Part shown: one piece after another, positions 9,226-18,351 of the stretch | How positions within the stretch are numbered: position 1 is the first letter of the stretch | Layout of the letters: every line of letters starts with the position of its first letter | Notes under the pieces: model-generated | What the model was told of the DNA's origin: nothing | Database searches by the model: none | Seen by the model: only the letters and a program-made list of their open reading frames with translations | Made by a program: the position numbers and the translations under genes | Assembly (NCBI GenBank): GCA_002163975.1 | Contig: CP019636.1 | Coordinates: 4,529,501 to 4,593,500 of the forward strand | Source: Nostocales cyanobacterium HT-58-2 | Lineage (GTDB): Bacteria; Cyanobacteriota; Cyanobacteriia; Cyanobacteriales; Nostocaceae | Direction of reading: 5' to 3' | DNA length: 64,000 nucleotides

Positions 9226-9960
9226 ATGACTGAACTTCCCAATAGCCTAGAAGATGCAATTGCTCAAGCCCGTGAAACGACTAAAGCGGCACTCACAGAC
9301 GGGTATAAGCGCTTACAAGTTGAAATCCTCATTCCAGAACTCAAACCCATACTTGTAGCGAAGGAATTTCTGCCAGTTTTTGAAGAATACGGTTCTCGCC
9401 TCAAGGTTTTCTTTCCAGATGCTGGTGGTGCTGCGTTGGCTCGTCGCGATTGGACAGATGTGCCGTTTAAAATTCTTGATATTGGTACAGGAAAATTACC
9501 TCTCGAGCAGAAAATTGAGCCAGAAGATGAAATTTTCTTTTTGATTGCTCCTACTGTGGTGGAAGTCACAGAGGTGGAAAAGATGGCTCAATTAGTAGGC
9601 GATCGCCCAATAGTCATATTAAACCCTCGTTTGGAAGATTTAGGGGCAGTGGGTATTGGTTATGCAGCGCGTCAATTACGTGAGCGCTTCATTAAGACTC
9701 TTGAATCTTGCTATTACCTGCGCCCTGTAGATGACGAGACTGCTGTATTTCGCTGTTATCCCAGAGCGTGGGAAGTCTGGGTGGAAAAGAGTGGTGAGTA
9801 TCAAAAGATTGCCGAATTACCGCAAAAGCCATCTGGTGACGAACTGGACTTAATCTTAGCAAAGACACAGCCTGCGTCAGCGACGATAGCTGCTTCACCT
9901 GCCAAAAAGCCCAATTTGTTTAAGGGTTTACAACGTTTCTTACGGGCATTGAGGAATTAA
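9226..9960 (+). CDS. DUF1995-family protein
   Basis: A 244-residue soluble protein with the DUF1995 signature: N-terminal LPNSLEDAIAQARE, then VEILIPELKP, FPDAGGAALARRDW and LVGDRPIVILNPRLED. The family is shared by cyanobacteria and plastids; one Arabidopsis member (LPA3) is linked to photosystem II assembly. No catalytic motif is apparent and the C-terminus ends in a basic tail (KKPNLFKGLQRFLRALRN). It follows the cysteine desulfurase after 126 bases. Family assignment is firm, function inferred only. Confidence 0.85.
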   Translation: MTELPNSLEDAIAQARETTKAALTDGYKRLQVEILIPELKPILVAKEFLPVFEEYGSRLKVFFPDAGGAALARRDWTDVPFKILDIGTGKLPLEQKIEPEDEIFFLIAPTVVEVTEVEKMAQLVGDRPIVILNPRLEDLGAVGIGYAARQLRERFIKTLESCYYLRPVDDETAVFRCYPRAWEVWVEKSGEYQKIAELPQKPSGDELDLILAKTQPASATIAASPAKKPNLFKGLQRFLRALRN

Positions 9961-10321
9961 CGAACCATTGAGCGATATTAGACTTCTTGCACAAGTCAGG
10001 GGAAAAGGTTAGGGGTGAAGGGTTAGAGAGATTGGACTTCTTGCAAAAATACGAATCAGTCTAAAAGGAACCACAGATAAACACCGATGGCAGATAAATA
10101 TCGGTGTGTATCTGTGTTCATCTGTGGTTTGATCTCAAAAAAATTGACTTTTGCAAGAGACTCCAGGAGCGGCGCTTACTCTGTTTGCTTTTGCGTTATC
10201 GATTGCGTTCAGTGCGGCTTGCCTATCTTATGACTGGAGAACTTCTGTCTATGGAACGATTTGGCTGATGAGCCAGATGAAGTAAAAATAGGATGCTAAA
10301 TAGAAATGCAGATTGTAATCT
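9961..10321. other. Repeat-bearing intergenic region
   Basis: 361 bases holding a duplicated GACTTCTTGCA motif (near 9981 and 10035) and the ACCACAGAT inverted repeat listed below. No ORF or terminator with a T-run is evident. Confidence 0.5.
10069..10130. repeat. ACCACAGAT-type inverted repeat, copy 1
   Basis: The outer arms are AACCACAGAT and ATCTGTGGTT; the inner arms ACACCGAT and ATCGGTGT leave a short loop. A related element lies at 63209-63276. Such elements recur in cyanobacterial intergenic DNA and can form a long hairpin. Mobility is inferred from the dispersed copies. Confidence 0.75.
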
Positions 10322-10771
10322 ATGAAACAGAATTCTTTTATGCAATGGCTTTCGACTGTAGGACGCTTTCTGGCTACAGTTCTGTTTTGTGTGTCAGTGA
10401 TCGCCTTTGTTTGGCAGGGTGCGTTTTTCTCGAACACCATAGCAATGGCTAATCCTACCACAAACTTAATCGCCGAGGCAGACATAGGCTCACAGGTTCA
10501 AGGAAAAGTCAGTAAAGATGCTGGGCGAGCCAAGAATTTTATCCGCGATACGGCAGATAAAGTGGAGCGAACTGCAAACAAAAATGCTGATCGAGTCGAG
10601 CGAGCAACGGATGACAATGGTAGTTTTGTTGAGCGCAAAGCTAACAGAGATGCAGCTCGAATTGAGCAAAGAGCAGAGCAAGATGCAGCTTTGACTCAGA
10701 AAGCAGTAGACAAGACAAAGAATGCTGTTGAACGCACTGTTGATAACATCAAAGATGCTTTTAGCAAATAA
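10322..10771 (+). CDS. Small exported helical protein, LEA/apolipoprotein-like
   Basis: A 149-residue protein I do not recognise as a named family. Residues about 14-42 are a hydrophobic signal or anchor ending in SNTIAMANP, a plausible signal peptidase site. The rest is very polar and has no aromatic residue except one Phe in each of a few units. It reads as repeated 11-residue amphipathic helix units rich in Lys, Asp, Ala and Glu (DKVERTANKNADRVERA, RKANRDAARIEQRAEQDA). This pattern is typical of late-embryogenesis-abundant and apolipoprotein-like proteins that protect membranes under drying or osmotic stress. That role is inference from composition. Confidence 0.7.
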   Translation: MKQNSFMQWLSTVGRFLATVLFCVSVIAFVWQGAFFSNTIAMANPTTNLIAEADIGSQVQGKVSKDAGRAKNFIRDTADKVERTANKNADRVERATDDNGSFVERKANRDAARIEQRAEQDAALTQKAVDKTKNAVERTVDNIKDAFSK

Positions 10772-10906
10772 GGAATAGATAGGCGTTGCGACTTTAAGCA
10801 GACATAAAACAACGCGTCTATGTATAAAGTAGGTTATACGTTCAGATTTGGAAAAACTGGACGTATAAACTGTGAAAAAGCCGGGTGCATATAACCAAAA
10901 ATCTTC

Positions 10907-13900
10907 CTAGTTCGCCTGCAACTGAGCATTCAGAGTTTTGTTAATGCGATCGCGTGTTTCTAGTAGATGTGCTTTCGTATACTCATCATTTGAACTAAGT
11001 CCATCCAGTTTTTCATTTAATTGCTTTAATTTATACCATGCGAGGGTACGAGCATCTTCTGGAACACGTTCTTTGCGCAAAACCATCCGAGTCAATTTCT
11101 CCACATATTGCCGCTGCAAGCCTCGGCGTAAACTGGAAATGACAATAGGTTTGCCGTTGGGTTTGAGCACTTCAGTCCAAATATCGGTTTGTAATGTATC
11201 AAAGAGTTCTGGTAGAGTTAGGGCTTGACCAGGTTCACTTTTGAGTTCGATATCCTTGAGGCGAGAGAGGCGATCGCCTGAGAGCAAATCCCACAACACC
11301 GAACTCTGCATGAACAACACCCAATCATGAATTGGAAAGTCCAAACGCCCAGTTCGGGGAACGCTACCCCAATGTCGCCAACGCGAAGGCGCTAATTTGT
11401 TGAGTAATTCTGGTGGGAAGCTCAGAGCATCCTCAGCGAAGACATATTTTTGTACAATTTCCAAAGCCTGCTTTTGTTTTTCTACAGGAACCGGCTCAAA
11501 TGGTAATCTCCCTTTTGGATCTCCTGGTTGAACTCTGTAGAAAGACTGACCGCCAATATATTTTGTAATATAGTAAATATTTTGGAAATAATGACTAAAT
11601 ACTGTACCAAACTGTTCTTTCACTTCACTAAAACTCTCACCAGAAATAGGCTCAAGTTTGTTAAGACGCTGCCACATAAACCGCGCATTATCTAATTGCC
11701 AATAGGAATATAGCAGCACATTATTGCTATTATCCCAAGCATTGGCAGTTGGGTCAAGGTCAAACACATCTTCATCTGTGGAATAACTGAACTCAGGCTT
11801 ATAAGACTGCTCGGCAATCTTATCCAAAAATGGTTTTTCTGCTGCGGGAGTTGCGCCTGGAATTGACGTGTAACCGTACTGAATTGCCCACTCATCATAT
11901 GGTCCAATCATTTTGGGAAAATACTCTCCCTGTTTCGTGCCTCGGGGTGCAATATTTGGTGGAATATAGTCCATTACAGATGAAATCAAACCCTTGCTAC
12001 GAGTGATATCTGTGTTATTCATCTGTTCTGGAGTCAACAGAGTGCTACCACGGAAGTTGTGCCTTAAGCCCAAGGTGTGTCCCACCTCATGAGCAATAAT
12101 TAAACGTAAGTATTGATGAACATAGTCTTTCATTTGCTCATGACTTGGTGGAGTATCTCGCAAAAGCTTCATTGCCATTGAACCATAAGCAAACTGGTTA
12201 GCAGCTTCCATGCCATAGCAAAGGTCGTATTGACCTGCCAATATTGGTAAACGACTAGCTACCCCCTCCAATTCTGAACTCTGCATGGAAGTGTCGCTAC
12301 TTTCTGCCTCTAATTTTTCTGTCTCCAATCTATTAGTGCAAAGCAAGCTACTTTGCATCAACGCAGACAGCGGCGTCTGATTTTCTGTTTGGTTAAGTTT
12401 TTGTGTTTGGTTGAATTGTACAATTTTAGGATAATCATTCTTAAGTGCGCGGATAAAGCTGGCATCTACTAAGATGTCTGCAGCCAAAATTTCTCCAGTT
12501 AAGGGATTAACACGAGATGGTCCCATAGCAAAATACCCATCTACCGTGTTAATCCAGCGAATTGTGTTGTAACGTATATCTGCGGGGTCCCAAGTAGCGT
12601 CATCTGGCATTTGACGGACTTGAATTGCATCCTTGAATCCTGCCTTTTCAAAAGCTTTATTCCACATGAGGACTCCTTCTGTGATAGCATCGCGGTACTC
12701 TATGGGCACTGCGTTATCAATCCAGAAGACAATTGGCTTTTTAGGTGGAGAAAGAGCTGCACTAGGGTCTTGTTTTTCTAAATGCCAACGGTTAATGTAG
12801 CGGACAAATGGATCTCTACGCTCATCGTTCGATAAATCTTGGTAGGCAGTGATAAAATAGCCGACACGCTCATCGGCTAAGCGCGATCGGTAATTGTTAT
12901 TTGGGAGTTGAGATAGACTGTAATGAACGCGTAAGGTAAAACCGCGAAGGTCTGGTAGTGTACCACCAAGACGTAGCTTTTCGCTGTTAGCACGAGTATT
13001 CGTGAAATTCAATACAGACTCAATCTCCATATTGAGAGGAAAGGCTTTAGCAGTTCCAAAATAAGATTTATCTGTGGCTGGAGAAACTCCCAAACTGAAA
13101 GATAATCCAGCTAAATCTGTCAGCAGCAGATCCCCCAAGTCGATGAGAATTGTTTTGCGTTCTGGATGAATGCTTTTGATTGCAACTGAGTAGAGAACTG
13201 AGTCACTAAAAGAACGGGCGAGCGATCGCTCCTGCGGATCTCCTTCATTGGTACGAAAATTGACATTGCGAACCACAAATTGTAATTTGTTATTTGCCCG
13301 TTGGAAGTAAAATAAAAAATCCTGCAATGGCATTCCACTATAAATTCCAGCTTCACCAATGCCAGATTCGAGCGTTGCTGTCGCTAAATAATTTTGATTG
13401 AGCTGCTCCGGCTGAATTTCTAGATAAATTTTGTTTTTTTCCTTATCTCGGTACAGAGTAAACAGCCCTTGCAACTTTTCAGTATCTTTTATGACTTTCT
13501 CAAATGGCTCTAACTCTTCCTTTTTGGGTGTTTTTGAGACTAAATCCGCTTTCTCCTCAGGTTTAGTAAGCTTATCTAGGTTTTTTTCTAGTTGCAAAAA
13601 TGGTTGTTCAGATTGTTTAGTATCTTCAACGACCCAAATAAAAGGTTGGCGCTGTGCTTGTTGCTGACTATCAATCACCCATACTTGCTCTTGTGGTAAA
13701 CCCAGGTTCTGAAATAACCTAGCATTTGGTGTTCCAGACTGAGGCGACTGCAATGGCGCAAAGGAGATGGGGGAGTCACCGACAATTTCTTCTTTCCTCC
13801 TCCCCGTGTCCCCTGTCTCCGCTATCCCTGCGTCAACCCTATTGACAGCTTTTGACTGAGCGTTAGCAGCTGGTATAGATAAAAATAAACAATGCAACAC

Positions 13901-13927
13901 AAAAATACAAAAATTAAATTTCCTCAT
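10907..13927 (-). CDS. Zinc-dependent metalloprotease (DUF5117/DUF4953 type), secreted
   Basis: A 1006-residue protein with an N-terminal signal peptide (hydrophobic stretch to about residue 23, IPAANA). It shows the DUF5117-like central region (EIQPEQLNQNYLATATLESG) and then the zinc site HEVGHTLGLRH near residue 612, an extended HExxHxxGxxH motif of the metzincin type. A MET-turn-like SVMDYIPPN follows. Large relatives of this kind are common in bacteria and are not functionally assigned. Residues about 32-55 (GDTGRRKEEIVGDSPISF) appear to be encoded by an intergenic-type G-rich repeat that was taken into the frame. The gene is transcribed alone, toward the small helical protein gene. Confidence 0.88.
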   Translation of the reverse strand: MRKFNFCIFVLHCLFLSIPAANAQSKAVNRVDAGIAETGDTGRRKEEIVGDSPISFAPLQSPQSGTPNARLFQNLGLPQEQVWVIDSQQQAQRQPFIWVVEDTKQSEQPFLQLEKNLDKLTKPEEKADLVSKTPKKEELEPFEKVIKDTEKLQGLFTLYRDKEKNKIYLEIQPEQLNQNYLATATLESGIGEAGIYSGMPLQDFLFYFQRANNKLQFVVRNVNFRTNEGDPQERSLARSFSDSVLYSVAIKSIHPERKTILIDLGDLLLTDLAGLSFSLGVSPATDKSYFGTAKAFPLNMEIESVLNFTNTRANSEKLRLGGTLPDLRGFTLRVHYSLSQLPNNNYRSRLADERVGYFITAYQDLSNDERRDPFVRYINRWHLEKQDPSAALSPPKKPIVFWIDNAVPIEYRDAITEGVLMWNKAFEKAGFKDAIQVRQMPDDATWDPADIRYNTIRWINTVDGYFAMGPSRVNPLTGEILAADILVDASFIRALKNDYPKIVQFNQTQKLNQTENQTPLSALMQSSLLCTNRLETEKLEAESSDTSMQSSELEGVASRLPILAGQYDLCYGMEAANQFAYGSMAMKLLRDTPPSHEQMKDYVHQYLRLIIAHEVGHTLGLRHNFRGSTLLTPEQMNNTDITRSKGLISSVMDYIPPNIAPRGTKQGEYFPKMIGPYDEWAIQYGYTSIPGATPAAEKPFLDKIAEQSYKPEFSYSTDEDVFDLDPTANAWDNSNNVLLYSYWQLDNARFMWQRLNKLEPISGESFSEVKEQFGTVFSHYFQNIYYITKYIGGQSFYRVQPGDPKGRLPFEPVPVEKQKQALEIVQKYVFAEDALSFPPELLNKLAPSRWRHWGSVPRTGRLDFPIHDWVLFMQSSVLWDLLSGDRLSRLKDIELKSEPGQALTLPELFDTLQTDIWTEVLKPNGKPIVISSLRRGLQRQYVEKLTRMVLRKERVPEDARTLAWYKLKQLNEKLDGLSSNDEYTKAHLLETRDRINKTLNAQLQAN
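13763..13832. repeat. G-rich repeat-like segment embedded in the metalloprotease N-terminus
   Basis: On the minus strand this reads as GGAGACAGGGGACACGGGG followed by an AAATT-type spacer and GGTGACTCCCCC. It resembles the segments at 57038-57095 (in priA) and 52392-52457 (intergenic). Here it encodes a low-complexity linker just after the signal peptide. Confidence 0.5.
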
Positions 13928-14468
13928 TCAATTTATCCTTAGCATTGCTTCCCAATATTATTTTCAATACCTATGTAACAAAGCTGTCTCTTACTCTCTT
14001 CAACTAAGTGGTAATATCTGAAAACACTCTTAGCAGCTTTAAATCAAGCATCGACCTTTCTCAGGTAGTTGTTGATACGATTTTTCAGCTTTGTTGTAAT
14101 CTTTTACTGTAGTAGTTTTCCCCGCGATTGCTTCTGTATCACAAAGTACTTAAATCATTTGTACATCTGTCTGATAAAGAAGTAGGGAATATAGTATAAC
14201 AACTTAAACAAAATAAGGAGGTTCCTGAAAAACAAAAATATTTTTAAGCAGACATTTTTTGTCAAAAGCATACGCTCATACAGAAGTGATTTTCGCGAGA
14301 AAACTGCTCATCAGCAGGCTGCATTATTACGTTCTTTTCAGAAAACATGGTACAACATGGTACTAAGTCATACAAATTTATTAAGTGCCTAAAAATGAAG
14401 TAGACAAGCAAAAGTCTTCATATTAGCTTTCGATTATCAGTAAGTGCATAGTATTAAGTAAGACAATT
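13928..14468. other. Divergent intergenic region
   Basis: 541 bases between the metalloprotease and the pentapeptide-repeat gene, holding both promoters. I see no ORF, tRNA, clear hairpin or known repeat. A local duplication of CATGGTAC near 14347-14365 is the only pattern noted. Confidence 0.5.
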
Positions 14469-16187
14469 ATGTCACATTTATCTCAAATTTGGCAGGTTTT
14501 GAGAACTTGTGTGAAGGGGCATTGGCTAAAACAGAAGCTTAAGAGAACATCTCTTAAAGCCGAAGCGGCTTCGTCTTTAGGAAAAATTCATAATCAAGAT
14601 GACAAAACAGATGCTTTTTCTCCAAGTCCTTGGCAGGAATTTAGATTTCAGGAAAGAGTGCAAAAAAGCTTGGAAAAGTGGACAAGATTGAGGAGTCGTT
14701 CAGCCTCAAATAAAGGTGAACAGCGACTATATGAAGAAATTTACGAGTTGCTGGGTAGTGGTACACTCAGACCTGAAATTTTGGCACAAGTCATGGGAAA
14801 CCTCATCGCTAATAATCAATTTTACCCAGTGCTACTTTTCCAACGTTTAGAAAATTTTTACCGTCGTTGGTGCCAAGGGGAATTTATTGATGCTTCACCT
14901 ACCAATAACTTACCTTTGAAAAAAATGCTTAAGATGCAAGCACAAAACATTCCTATAGGTCTGAGGCAAGTAGATATTAATACAGGGCTCAATGTCATGA
15001 TTTTGCTTTTGGAGTTACACCGCTATGCTCAAAAGCGAGATGAGCTGAGACATCAAATTATCTTCTATCCTTCTGGTCAAGGGGATAAAGACTATTTTTT
15101 CACTTCCCAACTCCTTCGCATCATTCACTACAGCGATGCTATTGAAATTGGAAATTTTAGTAATGTTGTTGGAGAATTCCTGAGAGGAGGGAACTTTAGT
15201 GGTGCATATCTCGGTGATGCCAATTTAACTGGTGTTAACTTTAGCCATGCCAATCTCAAGAGAGCATACCTTGGTGATGCCAATCTAACAGGTGCTAACT
15301 TCAGTGGTGCTAACTTGACGGGTGCTAACCTCGGTGATGCCAACTTGACGGGTGCAAACCTCAGTGGTGCTAACCTTCAGCGTAGTGACCTCAGCAGTAC
15401 CAACCTCAGTGGTGCTAATCTCAGTGGTGCTAACCTCAGCCATGTCAACCTCAGCAGTGCCGACCTCAGCAACGCTGACCTCAGCAACGCTGACCTTAAG
15501 GCTGCTAACTTGACGAGTGCCAACCTCAAGAATGCCGAAGTGTCTCGTGCCAATCTCACTGATGCTATCTTCTTTGGTGCCAACCTCAGTGATGCACACC
15601 TCAATAATGTAGACTTCAGTCATGCTGACCTTTGCCGCGTTGACCTGAGTGGTGCTAACCTCAGTCAAGCGATCCTCAAAGGTACTAACCTTAGCGATGC
15701 AATTCTCTTCAGCACTGACCTTACAGACTCTATTCTCGTTGCTGCTGACCTAAGCTATGCCAAACTCAATGGCGCAAAACTTAACGGCGCCAATCTTCAA
15801 GGTGCTATTCTTTTGGGCGCAGATCTCAGTGGTGTAGACCTCAGTGGAGTCATTCTCAACGAAGCTGACCTCAGTGGAGTTCTTCTTAACGAAGCCGACC
15901 TCAGTGGCGCTGACCTCAGCGATGCTATGCTTTACGGTACTGACTTAAGTTATGCCAACATGAGTAGCGCTAACCTCAGCGGTAGTAATCTCAGTGGTGC
16001 TATCCTTAGTGGGGCAAATCTTAGCTACACAGATCTCAGCTATGCTGTTCTTGCTGATGCAGACCTCAGTGATGCCAATCTGGAAGACATGACCTGGAAT
16101 GAAAATCTAGAGTGGCAGAATGTACGTGGACTAGACACCGCTGTCAATATGCCAGAAGAGTTGAAGCAACAGCTGGGGTTGGGTTAA
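14469..16187 (+). CDS. Pentapeptide-repeat protein with unique N-terminal domain
   Basis: The 572-residue product has two parts. Residues 1 to about 230 are a non-repetitive, partly helical domain I do not recognise. From about residue 232 to 548 it is almost uninterrupted A(N/D)LSG-type pentapeptides (roughly sixty), which form a right-handed quadrilateral beta-helix. The family is abundant in cyanobacteria, and few members have known roles. No transmembrane segment is visible, so it is probably cytosolic. The repeat DNA is itself internally repetitive (GGTGCTAACCTCAGT and variants), so it is prone to length change. Long antisense ORFs here are artefacts of that repetition. Confidence 0.93.
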   Translation: MSHLSQIWQVLRTCVKGHWLKQKLKRTSLKAEAASSLGKIHNQDDKTDAFSPSPWQEFRFQERVQKSLEKWTRLRSRSASNKGEQRLYEEIYELLGSGTLRPEILAQVMGNLIANNQFYPVLLFQRLENFYRRWCQGEFIDASPTNNLPLKKMLKMQAQNIPIGLRQVDINTGLNVMILLLELHRYAQKRDELRHQIIFYPSGQGDKDYFFTSQLLRIIHYSDAIEIGNFSNVVGEFLRGGNFSGAYLGDANLTGVNFSHANLKRAYLGDANLTGANFSGANLTGANLGDANLTGANLSGANLQRSDLSSTNLSGANLSGANLSHVNLSSADLSNADLSNADLKAANLTSANLKNAEVSRANLTDAIFFGANLSDAHLNNVDFSHADLCRVDLSGANLSQAILKGTNLSDAILFSTDLTDSILVAADLSYAKLNGAKLNGANLQGAILLGADLSGVDLSGVILNEADLSGVLLNEADLSGADLSDAMLYGTDLSYANMSSANLSGSNLSGAILSGANLSYTDLSYAVLADADLSDANLEDMTWNENLEWQNVRGLDTAVNMPEELKQQLGLG

Positions 16188-16290
16188 GAGGAGGGAACAG
16201 GGGAAGTCCGGGAAAGATTTTCTTGAAGGTCTGTTCCTTAGCGTCTATTTATATACAAGGTAATACTTAACTGAGGAATGCGATCGCGTT

Positions 16291-16662
16291 TTAATTTGCT
16301 TCTTCTCCTATCCCTTCACACTTCATTAACTGTTCTAATTGTTGCATTAACGAGGGAAGGTCACTTTCAATAGTATTCCAGACTATTCTCAACGTGACTT
16401 GGAAGTATTCGTGAACGACTATATTCCTCATGTCACCGATGATACGCCAAGGAATATTGGGGTAGCGAGACTGAATATCAGCAGGAATGTTTATTGCTGC
16501 TTCACCAATAATTAAAAAGTCATATAAAACAGCTTTGGCTATTGTGTCATTTCCTTGGAATTGCTCAAATTTCATCCCTGCTGTACGTTGTCTAATTGCA
16601 GCAATGGATTGCACAATGTCCTGAATACGAAGTTGCCAGTCTCTAGAGGGCACGAATTGCAT
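16291..16662 (-). CDS. hepT: HepT-like toxin / DUF86 protein
   Basis: A 123-residue all-helical HEPN-domain protein. The catalytic or active-site motif Rx4HxY is intact as RNIVVHEY near residue 79. HepT acts as an RNase toxin that the cognate MntA nucleotidyltransferase neutralises by AMPylation of the motif tyrosine; this is family knowledge. The start codon lies inside the end of the MntA ORF (20-base overlap), so the two are translationally coupled with antitoxin first. Confidence 0.9.
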   Translation of the reverse strand: MQFVPSRDWQLRIQDIVQSIAAIRQRTAGMKFEQFQGNDTIAKAVLYDFLIIGEAAINIPADIQSRYPNIPWRIIGDMRNIVVHEYFQVTLRIVWNTIESDLPSLMQQLEQLMKCEGIGEEAN

Positions 16663-16933
16663 CCTTAAAAACAGGTTTTCTTAAATGTTCTCTCAAAGCA
16701 TCCTGCGTTCCCATATCTACCGAACACCCCAAAACATCCTCTAAGTAAAGCCGTACCCGACTGAAATCGAACAGCCCCACTGGGCGATCAAACTCTACCA
16801 GAAAGTCTACATCACTGTCTGGATCGGCTTCATCCCGTGCCACTGAGCCAAACAATTCTAAAGACTTCACCCCCATTGCCTGCAATTGCTGCCGATGAGC
16901 GGCGACAATTGCTAAAACCTCATCGCGCTTCAT
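16643..16933 (-). CDS. mntA: MntA-like minimal nucleotidyltransferase antitoxin
   Basis: A 96-residue minimal nucleotidyltransferase. The motif GSx10DxD is present as LFGSVARDEADPDSDVDFLV, with a later acidic residue in GCSVDMGT. It pairs with the overlapping HepT gene, and in characterised pairs it adds AMP to the toxin. It is the first gene of the two-gene operon. The product matches the usual length for the family. Confidence 0.9.
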   Translation of the reverse strand: MKRDEVLAIVAAHRQQLQAMGVKSLELFGSVARDEADPDSDVDFLVEFDRPVGLFDFSRVRLYLEDVLGCSVDMGTQDALREHLRKPVFKDAIRAL

Positions 16934-17007
16934 GATTTTCTCCCCTAGTCGTTAAATCACCATCTGTTGCTTGTAAGATAGCACTGGCTGTATTCCAGGA
17001 CGGTTCG

Positions 17008-17601
17008 CTAACTCAAAAATAACTCCTTGATCCCAGCACTGCCAATTTCCACTGCAAGTGCTGCTAGTAAAAAACCTAAAAGCTGAGTGATAATCACTTC
17101 TCCTTCCACACCGATCCACTTGTCAATACCGCTTGCTAAACGTAAAATCAACCAACTACTGAACATTGCCGCAACAATACCCACAATGACGCTAATATGC
17201 GGGCTGGGAGATTCCGACATCAACAGCATAACTGATGTCAGAGTTCCAGGTCCGGCTAGTAGTGGCAAAGCAAGTGGAGTAATTGCAACATCGCGTTCTT
17301 GATCGATAACAGGCGTATCCAAGTCTCCCTGAAGCATTTGTAAAGCAATTAACAATAGTAGCAGTCCCCCAGCGACTCGCAACGACCCCAAGCTGATGTC
17401 TAAGTAACTTAAAATCAATTGACCAGCAAAGGCAAATAGCAAAAGCACCGCGATCGCCACTACTATTGCTTTATCTATAACTCTGCTTCTATTTTCTGGT
17501 TCCATGCCTTTTGTCAAAACCAAAAGTATGGGTATGTTACCGACTGCATCTGCAAGAACAAAGACAGCAATAAAGGTTTTTACTAAAATCGAGATATCCA
17601 C
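17008..17601 (-). CDS. MarC-family integral membrane protein
   Basis: A 197-residue, very hydrophobic protein with six predicted spans. It has the MarC/UPF0056 signatures VFVLADAVGNIPILLVLT near the N-terminus and TPLALPLLAGPGTLTSVMLL in the centre. The family is named after the E. coli mar locus but is not required for multiple antibiotic resistance, and its role is unknown. It lies 74 bases downstream of the mntA start on the same strand; separate transcription is likely. Confidence 0.93.
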   Translation of the reverse strand: MDISILVKTFIAVFVLADAVGNIPILLVLTKGMEPENRSRVIDKAIVVAIAVLLLFAFAGQLILSYLDISLGSLRVAGGLLLLLIALQMLQGDLDTPVIDQERDVAITPLALPLLAGPGTLTSVMLLMSESPSPHISVIVGIVAAMFSSWLILRLASGIDKWIGVEGEVIITQLLGFLLAALAVEIGSAGIKELFLS

Positions 17602-17879
17602 AGCAGATAGTATTTATAAGTAGTTGTTCTAAAAAAATAGCCTAAATTTTGTACTGTTTCTTATAACTTACATATGAAATCATAGCAGTTTGCAATTGTA
17701 CCAGGGACAAAGAAGAAATAATGAACCACAGAAGGAAAATTGGCTCTTAATACGACTTGAAGCAGTGTGAATCCTTACTCTAGTTGGATGCTATTCTGAG
17801 GAAAATAAGCACAGCCGTTGACCTGAAAAATTTTGTTTTCACAGGCATATTTCTTTTTTCAGGGTATTGCATTGTTGTT

Positions 17880-18278
17880 CTATTCCATCCCATTTTCTGT
17901 TGTATAGTGCATCAACTTCCTCACATCGGAGATTGGCAATCGTAACTCTTGGCTAATTGCTGCTTCCACTTGACTAAATTCTGTAACCGGAAATTCAAAC
18001 TCTAGTTCTTTGAGTAATTTGGAAGCTGTCTTGACTCGAACTCTTGAAACACCTTGATGCTTTTTTATTTTGGCAGTGATAGACACTACGATTGTTCTTG
18101 GTTGCTTGGCTGATAATGTCTCAGCCTTCAGGGGACTCGTTGGTTGATGAGAGCTACTCAATATTCCATTCATCACAAATCCACCCCCCACCCAAAAAGC
18201 TAAGCCAAGCAGTGGTAAGGGTAGCCAAAACTCTAATCCCAAAGAACGCAAAATTTTCAGCCATCGGGATTGGAGCAT
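17880..18278 (-). CDS. Small membrane-anchored protein beside a two-component system
   Basis: A 132-residue protein of unknown family. Residues about 18-40 form one membrane span (FWLPLPLLGLAFWVGGGFVM), followed by a polar linker and a C-terminal domain of about 70 residues (from RTIVVSITAKIKK to the end) with alternating strands and a helix. It is divergent from the response regulator gene, with only 73 bases between the two start codons. Shared control with that system is likely, and a role as an accessory sensor is possible. Homologues would have to be searched for. Confidence 0.7.
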   Translation of the reverse strand: MLQSRWLKILRSLGLEFWLPLPLLGLAFWVGGGFVMNGILSSSHQPTSPLKAETLSAKQPRTIVVSITAKIKKHQGVSRVRVKTASKLLKELEFEFPVTEFSQVEAAISQELRLPISDVRKLMHYTTENGME

Positions 18279-18351
18279 AGAGTAATTAGGTGAACGTCAA
18301 AGATACTACGCACATTAGGATCAAGAAAAAAACTAGAGCAGCGATGCCCTT

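Noticed and set aside
15128..15668. Three overlapping antisense ORFs, some over 120 codons
   Set aside because: They lie opposite the pentapeptide-repeat gene and mirror its repetitive codons; no ribosome binding sites and no family signal.
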